The notes beneath the pieces are model-generated. The model was not told the origin of the DNA. It saw only the letters and a program-made list of their open reading frames with translations, and searched no databases. A DNA stretch of 64,000 bases from a virus. The stretch is from IMG/VR virus record IMGVR_UViG_3300044807_000022, positions 21,064 to 85,063 of that record; one strand, 5' to 3'. A program made the position numbers and the translations under genes. Shown here one piece after another: positions 58,570 to 64,000 of the stretch; the first letter of the stretch is position 1, and every line of letters begins with the position of its first letter.

Positions 58570-58790
58570 CCGCCGACTACCCAACGATGGAGCAGGTCGA
58601 GGCCGACGACGTGACCGTCGAGCAACTGCTGGAGTGGAACCAGCACCTACCCGCGCCCGAGGAGGGCACCGAGGAGTACGAGGTCCTGGCCGCCATCGTG
58701 GCGAAGCTGCGCGGCATCCAGGCCGACGTGGCGCAGACGGACGGCGCAGAGCTTCCGCATGCCGACCATCCCGGCTGGCCGTTCCAGTGA
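58566..58790 (+). CDS. Small acidic protein, paralogue A
   Basis: A 74-residue acidic helical protein. DYPTMEQVEADDVTVEQLLEW matches the protein encoded at 58805 (AYPTAEQVEAADVRQLLGW), so the two are tandem duplicates. 4-bp overlap with the gene before. Function unknown. Confidence 0.55.
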   Translation: MTADYPTMEQVEADDVTVEQLLEWNQHLPAPEEGTEEYEVLAAIVAKLRGIQADVAQTDGAELPHADHPGWPFQ

Positions 58791-58804
58791 GCGGCGGCAT
58801 CGAC

Positions 58805-59008
58805 ATGAGCGCCTACCCGACCGCCGAGCAGGTGGAGGCGGCCGACGTGCGCCAGCTACTCGGGTGGGTGCGGGGCCTGCCCTCGCCCGACGACGAGCAC
58901 CGGCCACTGCTGGACCGGATCATCGAGCGCATGCAGGCGCTCCGCGAGCAGGACCCGAGCGCGTACGTCTCCGCGTCGAAGTCGCTGATGCGGGGGCCGG
59001 GCGAATGA
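58805..59008 (+). CDS. Small acidic protein, paralogue B
   Basis: A 67-residue protein homologous to paralogue A. ATG 58805 aligns with the start of paralogue A; a GTG at 58787 overlapping the upstream stop is the alternative. The helix continues as LLDRIIERMQALREQ. Function unknown. Confidence 0.5.
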   Translation: MSAYPTAEQVEAADVRQLLGWVRGLPSPDDEHRPLLDRIIERMQALREQDPSAYVSASKSLMRGPGE

Positions 59009-59541
59009 GGGACGAGGACGACACGCCGACGTGGAAGGCTGGGGCGACCTGGAAGGAGGGAAGCCCTGACGACAGTTCCGCGATCCACGGTCGAGCGATC
59101 CACGCCTACATCGAGGACCTGGCACGCAGGGACGCGCTGACTCGCGAGGGTCAGACCTACAAGTGGCTCCGCGACCACTGGCCGTGGTACCTGCGCTGGG
59201 CGATGGGCTATCCGCGCGCCATCGCAGTGCTCGACCGGCTCGGCCTCGTCACACTGCCGGTGTTCGTGGACCAGCGGGACGCGCCCGGCGTCATCAGCAT
59301 GGAGCGTGCGCTGGAGGTAGTCGGAGTTCCACAACCGTTGAAGCCTTCAACTAACGCGTGGACGATTCAGGTCTACGGGTACGACGTGAAGCTGCACGCT
59401 CGCGCCTGGGCGCTCGGGCCGGACGGCCAGCGGATCGACGTGACCCTGACGCCGGGCATGTTCGACGGTCACGCCTGCCTGATCCTTGACCCCGGCCCCG
59501 TGGCCGAGGCGATCAACGAGTGGGAGCTACGCGGGCGCTAG
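59005..59541 (+). CDS. Conserved-looking protein, unknown
   Basis: A 178-residue protein with aromatic-rich helices (TYKWLRDHWPWYLRWAMGYPRAIAVLDRLGL) and a beta C-terminal half. ATGA coupling. Contains a palindrome-like copy (59060-59085) and TTGAAGCCTTCAAC at 59338. Function unknown. Confidence 0.45.
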   Translation: MRDEDDTPTWKAGATWKEGSPDDSSAIHGRAIHAYIEDLARRDALTREGQTYKWLRDHWPWYLRWAMGYPRAIAVLDRLGLVTLPVFVDQRDAPGVISMERALEVVGVPQPLKPSTNAWTIQVYGYDVKLHARAWALGPDGQRIDVTLTPGMFDGHACLILDPGPVAEAINEWELRGR

Positions 59542-59561
59542 GTTCCGTCCGGCGGCCTGCC

Positions 59562-59567
59562 TACGGT
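59562..59567 (+). promoter_or_regulatory. Leaderless-type -10 TACGGT
   Basis: TACGGT ends 7 bases before ATG 59575 of the lysin gene, with no ribosome binding site. Consistent with a leaderless transcript. Confidence 0.45.
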
Positions 59568-59574
59568 GGCCGCC

Positions 59575-60132
59575 ATGAACTTCACACGCGAGCAACTTGA
59601 CGCCGAGCTTCACCGCTTCGTTCACCTGGCCTCCGTAGCCGACCTCCGCGACCTTGCCGAGCGCAAGGGGCAGGGCGTGATCGGCGCGCCGCTCATCCTG
59701 GCGATGGGCTCGCGCGAGACCGGCCTGTCGAACATCGCGGGCGACCACGGCCACGGGCGCGGCACCTGGCAGCAGGACGACCGCTTCCAGACCGACTGGC
59801 TGCGCCACCAGCGCGGCTGCCGCTCGGGCACGAACACGCCGCTGCGCGGCCACACGGCGCTGGAGCCCGGCTTCGTGCCGACCGTCGCCGCCGGGGCCGA
59901 CCGCCTGGTCACGATCTTCGTCGGCAACTACGTCTTCGTGCGCAAGCAGGGCTTCAGCGCGAAGACGGCCCGCAAGATCGTCGTGTCCTCGTACAACGCC
60001 GGTCTGACCGGCGCGCTGAACGGCCAACGGCAGTTCGGGGATTCCGACCACAACACGGCGCACGGCGACTACGCCAAGGACGTGCTCGCTCGGGCCGTCG
60101 TCTTCTCCTCGCTGCTCAAGAAGATCAAGTAG
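59575..60132 (+). CDS. Lytic transglycosylase-like endolysin
   Basis: A 185-residue protein. ILAMGSRETGLSNIAGDHGHGRGTWQ carries the catalytic Glu and following Gly/Gln motif of goose-type or Slt lysozyme folds, and IVVSSYNAGLTGALNGQ matches the conserved SYNAG near the active site. HGDYAKDVLAR closes the domain. No signal peptide or binding domain is seen, so it may need a holin or act from the virion. ATG 59575 is preferred for its leaderless TACGGT. Confidence 0.7.
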   Translation: MNFTREQLDAELHRFVHLASVADLRDLAERKGQGVIGAPLILAMGSRETGLSNIAGDHGHGRGTWQQDDRFQTDWLRHQRGCRSGTNTPLRGHTALEPGFVPTVAAGADRLVTIFVGNYVFVRKQGFSAKTARKIVVSSYNAGLTGALNGQRQFGDSDHNTAHGDYAKDVLARAVVFSSLLKKIK

Positions 60133-60170
60133 TCTTCACCGCTGGTAGGTGAACCAGCGGAGGAGGAGAC

Positions 60171-60557
60171 ATGCCCCCAGGAATGACGTTGCGAGACGCG
60201 TACGAGCACGTCCAGCACCGCAAGGAACAGGCCAGCTTCGATGAGTGGCCCCCGGCGCTGGTGCCGACCGTCTCGCTGGTGGCGCGCAAGGTCCGAGACC
60301 AACTCGGCACGACCGACCCTCGGGTGATCGAATCCACCATGAACGGCATGGCGTGGGTCTGCCAGATGCTCTACGAGGAGAACATGGACCCCGAGGAGGC
60401 CATGGACGTGCCGATGGACCTGTCGCGCAACGTCCTCGGCACGCTCCCGCCCGCCCTGGTCGAACGGCTCACCCTGCGGCAGGCCGTCGATCTTGGCATC
60501 GGCGCGGGGTTCTTCACCGGCCTGTGGATGGGCGTGCTCATGCGTGACGCGGTGTGA
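60171..60557 (+). CDS. Protein with C-terminal hydrophobic helix
   Basis: A 128-residue protein, helical, with GGAGGAGGAG before ATG 60171. A hydrophobic segment at the C-terminus (DLGIGAGFFTGLWMGVLM) could be one membrane helix. It follows the lysin gene; a holin-related role is possible but not shown. Confidence 0.5.
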   Translation: MPPGMTLRDAYEHVQHRKEQASFDEWPPALVPTVSLVARKVRDQLGTTDPRVIESTMNGMAWVCQMLYEENMDPEEAMDVPMDLSRNVLGTLPPALVERLTLRQAVDLGIGAGFFTGLWMGVLMRDAV

Positions 60558-60730
60558 GCACGCCGCTCACGCCGGAACCGCTCGACGCCAAGGCGCTCGC
60601 GGCGATCATCGGCTACAAGCCTGAGAAGGGCAAGGTCGTCGTGCTGCACGGCGACCGCACGTTCTGGCTGCACGATGGGCTCTGGTACGACTACGAGCAG
60701 GCAGGGGAAAGTCCCGACGACAGTTCGTAG
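60554..60730 (+). CDS. 58-residue protein
   Basis: A small protein (AKALAAIIGYKPEKGKVVVLHG; FWLHDGLWYDYEQAG) starting in the GTGTGA overlap. Its stop lies inside a palindrome-promoter element. Function unknown. Confidence 0.45.
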   Translation: MSTPLTPEPLDAKALAAIIGYKPEKGKVVVLHGDRTFWLHDGLWYDYEQAGESPDDSS

Positions 60731-60733
60731 ATT
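60707..60733 (+). promoter_or_regulatory. Palindromic element fused to TAGATT
   Basis: GAAAGTCC-CG-ACGACAGT-TCG-TAGATT: third copy of the promoter-like variant (see 114-139 and 5974-5999), spacer one base longer. It lies 10 bp upstream of the GTG at 60743. Confidence 0.5.
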
Positions 60734-60742
60734 ACCCCTGAC

Positions 60743-61222
60743 GTGACGGACAAGGAACGAATCGCCACCCTCCTGCGCCAAGGCTTCAGCGCCATCGCCA
60801 TCGCGGCGATTCTGAACACCGACCTGGCGACCATCGACGCCGTGCAAGTGGGCGACGGCGAGTTGCCGGACTCCGGTGGCGGCGGCGGTGTCGAGCCCGG
60901 CCCCTGGCACGCGTTCGCGCACACCGGCCCTGGCCCCGGTACCTGGTGGAACGGCTTCACCGATGCCCCCGAGACGCCGGTCCTGTATCGCCGCACGGGC
61001 GACCTGATCGAAATGACCGGCATCGCGTCCGGCGGCACCGCGAGCCCCGGCAACGCCATCGTCGCCTTCCCGGTGGACATACTGCCGTCCGGCGACGTGT
61101 ACTTCGATGAGGCGGACCTGCGGGTTCACATCATCGAGGGCGTGGCCTACCTCGTCGTGATCGACGGCGACGGCGCGCCGTATGACCTGAGTGTCGTCAG
61201 CTTCCTAGCGCCAGAGGAGTAG
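60743..61222 (+). CDS. Fibre-tip-like protein, paralogue 1
   Basis: A 159-residue protein. Residues 1-45 (ERIATLLRQGFSAIAIAAIL, VQVGDGELP) are shared with the next gene; a Gly-rich linker follows, then a unique beta-rich domain (GDLIEMTGIASGGTASPGNAI). The layout suggests a common anchoring module with exchangeable binding domains, like small tail-fibre or accessory adsorption proteins. GTG start 10 bp after a TAGATT. Confidence 0.55.
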   Translation: MTDKERIATLLRQGFSAIAIAAILNTDLATIDAVQVGDGELPDSGGGGGVEPGPWHAFAHTGPGPGTWWNGFTDAPETPVLYRRTGDLIEMTGIASGGTASPGNAIVAFPVDILPSGDVYFDEADLRVHIIEGVAYLVVIDGDGAPYDLSVVSFLAPEE

Positions 61223-61226
61223 GACC

Positions 61227-61700
61227 GTGGCAACCGACGCAGAACGCATCAGCACGCTCCTCCGTCAGGGGTTCAGTGCCGACGCCATCGCCGCGCTCCT
61301 CGACACGGACCTGGCGACCGTTCACGACGTGCAGGTGGGCGACGGCGAGTTGCCCGCGTCGGGCGGTGGGGGTAGCGGACTCGTCGTCGGCACCTGGGAG
61401 ACCAGGGAGGACCTGCCCTCGACGCTCGACGGCGACGGGTACGACCTCGCCGGGGTCGAGGGGGCGAGCGAGCTTGAGTTCCAGTGGGTGGGGCAGCCGA
61501 GCGCCAGCGGCGGCTTCTCGATCACCGACGCGGACACCAGCGAGGAGTACGGCTTCGACATGCAGTCGTTCGGGGACTGGACCCCGCTGATGACGATACG
61601 GTGCATCGTCCCGCCGGGGGCCGACGTGCATATCCAGCCGATGTTCGGCGCGACCGACAGCTTCGTCTCCCAGCGGCTTCGCCGCCGCACCCTCAGCTAG
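61227..61700 (+). CDS. Fibre-tip-like protein, paralogue 2
   Basis: A 157-residue protein. The first 45 residues (ERISTLLRQGFSADAIAALL, VQVGDGELPASGGGG) repeat those of paralogue 1, while the C-terminal beta domain (GASELEFQWVGQPSASGGFSI) is unrelated. GTG start 4 bp after the previous stop. Tandem duplication with domain divergence. Confidence 0.55.
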   Translation: MATDAERISTLLRQGFSADAIAALLDTDLATVHDVQVGDGELPASGGGGSGLVVGTWETREDLPSTLDGDGYDLAGVEGASELEFQWVGQPSASGGFSITDADTSEEYGFDMQSFGDWTPLMTIRCIVPPGADVHIQPMFGATDSFVSQRLRRRTLS

Positions 61701-61761
61701 ACTGCCCGCTGGCGGCGGCCCGTGAGGGCGGCTTCTAACTGGCTGGCGAACTGGAGGGGTG

Positions 61762-62121
61762 ATGGCAGAGACGATCTTCGAGCGCGCGTCACGGCGTGCG
61801 AAGGGGCGCGGGCTCGGTGGCGGGAACGCGGTCCGGAGCCGCCCTGGCGACGACACGCGGCCCGGCCATGTCTGGGTCTGCCACCACTGCGCGTTCACGA
61901 CGACCGACGTGCAGGAGGCGCTGGAGCACCCGTACGCCGAGCCGGGCAACTTCACGCACTGGCTGCATGAGCATCCTCTCGGCAACCGGGGCATGCCCGC
62001 CGTCCGCGAGATTCACTCCAGCGACGTAGGTGGCTGCTACCTGTCGCCCATCCCGGCGGCCAGCGCATCGGACGATGCCAGGCGGTGGCGGGATCGAGCC
62101 AGCGCTGGCGGGGTCTTCTGA
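61762..62121 (+). CDS. C2H2-like small zinc protein
   Basis: A 119-residue protein. VWVCHHCAFTTTDVQEALEHPYAEPGNFTHWLHEH has CxxC and two His with zinc-finger spacing. The basic N-terminus precedes it. ATG 61762 is chosen for GGAGG 5 bases upstream. Function unknown; possibly DNA binding. Confidence 0.55.
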   Translation: MAETIFERASRRAKGRGLGGGNAVRSRPGDDTRPGHVWVCHHCAFTTTDVQEALEHPYAEPGNFTHWLHEHPLGNRGMPAVREIHSSDVGGCYLSPIPAASASDDARRWRDRASAGGVF

Positions 62122-62149
62122 CGTGCGAAGTTCTGACGGGAATCAGACG

Positions 62150-62329
62150 ATGGTCAAGGTCTACGACGCGGCGACGAGCGACGGCAAGGCTCGCCTCACG
62201 ATCTGGGCCGAGAACCCGCCGCCGCCCGACGTGCTCGCGTTCTGGGAGTCGGGCCAGCGGGTCGCCGCGACCTACTGGATGGACGACGAGGGGCGGGTGG
62301 AGCCGTGCAGTACACCTACCGCCATCTGA
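62150..62329 (+). CDS. Small protein, unknown
   Basis: A 59-residue protein (KVYDAATSDGKARLTIWAEN) with a beta pattern. A palindrome-like site (GAAGTTCTG-ACGGGAAT) overlaps its upstream region. Function unknown. Confidence 0.4.
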   Translation: MVKVYDAATSDGKARLTIWAENPPPPDVLAFWESGQRVAATYWMDDEGRVEPCSTPTAI

Positions 62330-62523
62330 ACATCATCGTGTGCGGCGACGGGCGCAGGGTCTTCGACAAGGGCCTCAAGATCGTGCCGAGGACCGGCGGC
62401 GACAAGTGCGTGGTCGAGCTTTACCAGGACGGCGAGCTACTGGCGCGCGGCGTGGGCGACGACCTGAACCTCGCCGCCGACTTGGTGTGCCAGCAGGTGT
62501 TGCAGGAGGCCGCCAGTGCGTGA
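62305..62523 (+). CDS. Small protein, unknown
   Basis: A 72-residue alpha/beta protein (CVVELYQDGELLARGVGDD). GTG start inside the previous gene. Function unknown. Confidence 0.45.
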   Translation: MQYTYRHLNIIVCGDGRRVFDKGLKIVPRTGGDKCVVELYQDGELLARGVGDDLNLAADLVCQQVLQEAASA

Positions 62524-62605
62524 CCCGGCCGTACTCATCGTTGTGCTCGTCCTCCTGCCGTTCGTGTTCGGTGGCCGTGGGAACCGTCGCCATGGGCGCT
62601 GGTAG
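62516..62605 (+). CDS. 29-residue membrane peptide
   Basis: A single hydrophobic helix (AVLIVVLVLLPFVFGG) followed by a basic tail. GTG overlaps the previous stop (GTGCGTGA). Function unknown. Confidence 0.45.
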   Translation: MRDPAVLIVVLVLLPFVFGGRGNRRHGRW

Positions 62606-63026
62606 CGTCCGAGGGCAGCGCCCGGACCTGATCGTCTACGACGAGGCCGTGGACGTGCCAGAGTCGCCATACAAGCTGGAGGAGCCGCCGGACAACCTGA
62701 AGGGCGCGTTCCTCTCGGGCACGCTGGTCCACACGTCGTTCTCGGGTGTGGCCTACATCAACATTCAGCGCGAGTGGGACGAATGGAAGGTGCGCCTGGA
62801 GAGGATCGCTCGCGAGCGCGGCATCCGCATGGGCCTGAAGGCATGGCTCGACACCGGGGCCACCGAGTCGAGGGCGCAGATGATCGTGCAACTGCAAGTG
62901 GACGATCCCGAGCTACCGGACGCGCACCGCGTGAAGACCTACCAGGCCATCGACGGCTGGCCGCAGGAGGCGATCTGGAAGGCGCTGCACGCGGCGGGCC
63001 TGGTGCTGGAGCGCGAGCTTCCATGA
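62592..63026 (+). CDS. Small protein, unknown
   Basis: A 144-residue protein. Mixed helix/strand (VAYINIQREWDEWKVRLERIARERGI; AQMIVQLQVDDPELPDAH). Overlaps the previous gene by 14 bp. Function unknown. Confidence 0.5.
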   Translation: MGAGSVRGQRPDLIVYDEAVDVPESPYKLEEPPDNLKGAFLSGTLVHTSFSGVAYINIQREWDEWKVRLERIARERGIRMGLKAWLDTGATESRAQMIVQLQVDDPELPDAHRVKTYQAIDGWPQEAIWKALHAAGLVLERELP

Positions 63027-63559
63027 GCGCGATCCCGGAGCCCGAGCTACCGCGCCGGTTCGGCATGGACCAGCGCGCGCTCGCCGCCGCGAACATCATG
63101 CGGCGACAGCTTCACGCCGAACCGGCGCACCCCGTCGAGTACGGCTGCCAGTTCGAGTACGCGGAGGTCCTGCCGTCGCTCGTCGGCCTGCCGTCCGGCT
63201 GGCTGTGGATAGCCGACTCGGGGCGCTTCGAGCGGCCGTTCCTGGCTGGCGCGTTGGCGGTGATGGCGGTCCACCGCATGCGCGACCTGCTGCCAGGCGA
63301 GCGGCTGTGGATGCACCTGTACCCGGAGCCCATGCAGACCGGCGTCGGCATCGACCCGCGCACGCTCGTCATGCAGCCGTGGGTGTCCATCGACACGGAG
63401 CGGCAGGACTACGCGATCTGGAAGACGACGGGCGCGCTGTACGAGTCGGACCCCTGGGAGGGCGTGGCCGACGACCCGATCTGGGTGCCTCCCGCCGAGG
63501 CTGTCGAAAAGCTAACGGGAGTTACACCATTCGATCTGCCGGGACCGCCCAGCCTCTAA
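63023..63559 (+). CDS. Conserved-looking protein, unknown
   Basis: A 178-residue protein, Trp/Met-rich (LPSLVGLPSGWLWIADSG; ERLWMHLYPEPMQTGVGIDP). ATGA coupling. A palindrome-like site (63506-63531) lies near its end. Function unknown. Confidence 0.45.
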   Translation: MSAIPEPELPRRFGMDQRALAAANIMRRQLHAEPAHPVEYGCQFEYAEVLPSLVGLPSGWLWIADSGRFERPFLAGALAVMAVHRMRDLLPGERLWMHLYPEPMQTGVGIDPRTLVMQPWVSIDTERQDYAIWKTTGALYESDPWEGVADDPIWVPPAEAVEKLTGVTPFDLPGPPSL

Positions 63560-63679
63560 TTGCGAAGCTCGCGGGTAAAGCCCCTGCAAACCGGCCGGGA
63601 CCGGGCGCGGGGCCAGCACGGGGTGGGCGATCTTGATACGTTCCCGCCGTCCAGTCAGCTACCCCAAAGGGGGCGCAGT

Positions 63680-63988
63680 ATGGAAGCATCGCAGAGGACC
63701 GGCGGCACGGACGGAGGCCAGAAGACGTGGCTCCTCGGGTTCCAGTGGTCGTACGAAGGCATGACGCTGGACGAGGCTCGCGAGAAGGCCGAGCAGATCG
63801 CGGACTACGCCGAGGGCATCGGCGTGAACCGCGTAGCGGGGTCCGTGGCGAACGCGCGCGAGCGTGACGCCATCGAGTCGTTCGAGTTCGGCTCGCAGGA
63901 GCCGTTCCGCAACCAGCACGCGATCACGGGGCACTCCTCCGTGGCCGGGGCCATCGCCAGCGGGTCGGGAGCACGCCAGCCCGCATAG
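63680..63988 (+). CDS. Small protein at window end, unknown
   Basis: A 102-residue protein with an AAAGGGGG ribosome binding site. The sequence TWLLGFQWSYEGMTLDEAREKAEQIADYAEGIGVNRVAGS has an alpha/beta look. A GATACGTT promoter-like hexamer lies upstream near 63636. Function unknown. Confidence 0.5.
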   Translation: MEASQRTGGTDGGQKTWLLGFQWSYEGMTLDEAREKAEQIADYAEGIGVNRVAGSVANARERDAIESFEFGSQEPFRNQHAITGHSSVAGAIASGSGARQPA

Positions 63989-64000
63989 GGGGCCGACGTG

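Noticed and set aside
61723-61739. GTG frame MRAAS after TAGACT
   Set aside because: It stops after five codons; the gene at 61762 with GGAGG is the better reading.
1-64000. The dispersed palindrome as an ordinary promoter or ECF sigma box
   Set aside because: Most copies are inside genes in both transcription zones and have no -10 hexamer; only three or four are joined to one. A binding-site explanation fits better.
1-64000. CRISPR array or insertion sequence
   Set aside because: No direct repeats with regular spacers and no transposase-type gene were found.

Overview
The window is a 64 kb segment of a temperate, tailed, double-stranded DNA phage or prophage with high GC content. An actinobacterial host is inferred from the GC content, the frequent GTG and TTG starts, and several genes that begin 6-9 bases after a TAnnnT hexamer with no ribosome binding site, the pattern of leaderless actinobacterial transcripts. 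A scaffold, tail tube, frameshifted tail assembly chaperone, long tape measure, tyrosine integrase and endolysin-like protein establish the phage nature. Terminase and portal are not present and presumably lie outside the window.

Layout. (1) 0.3-19.8 kb, plus strand: capsid assembly (scaffold, decoration, major capsid), connectors, tail tube, tail assembly chaperone with a -1 frameshift at GGGAAAA, tape measure, tail tip proteins and a small protein with a zinc-protease HELGH motif. (2) 19.9-27.5 kb, plus strand: recombination and replication genes (annealing protein, VRR-NUC nuclease, Cas4/RecB-like nuclease with cysteines, replication protein, DnaB-type helicase) and small winged-helix proteins. 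(3) 27.5-32.6 kb, plus strand: a sugar-transfer and methylation cassette (FkbM methyltransferase, GT92-, GT2- and GT4-type glycosyltransferases, a DUF1643 protein, a LAGLIDADG protein); a further methyltransferase is at 24.0 kb. (4) 32.6-33.7 kb: small proteins and a sigma-like factor. (5) 33.7-51.0 kb, minus strand: integrase, a helix-turn-helix/RG-rich/coiled-coil protein, a spermidine-synthase-like methyltransferase, many small proteins, then a RuvB-like ATPase and a MoxR/RavA-type ATPase with a von Willebrand A partner. (6) 51.1-64 kb, plus strand: a second sigma-like regulator, a hairpin-rich non-coding stretch, many short proteins (zinc ribbons, membrane peptides), a lytic transglycosylase-like enzyme, and two tandem fibre-like paralogues.

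The most unusual feature is a dispersed 26-bp dyad-symmetric DNA element, GAA-N6-ACnGCnGT-N6-TTC. I count more than thirty copies by eye. They occur across the whole window, inside unrelated genes in both transcription zones, over ribosome binding sites of minus-strand genes, and in three cases fused to a TATATT or TAGATT hexamer. A second, 36-bp element occurs four times between 48.1 and 52.3 kb, upstream of minus-strand genes and once behind the sigma-like gene. Together they suggest genome-wide binding by a dimeric phage protein; the protein encoded at 36139-36624 is a candidate. All of this is by-eye reading. Family names are from remembered motifs, not from searches.
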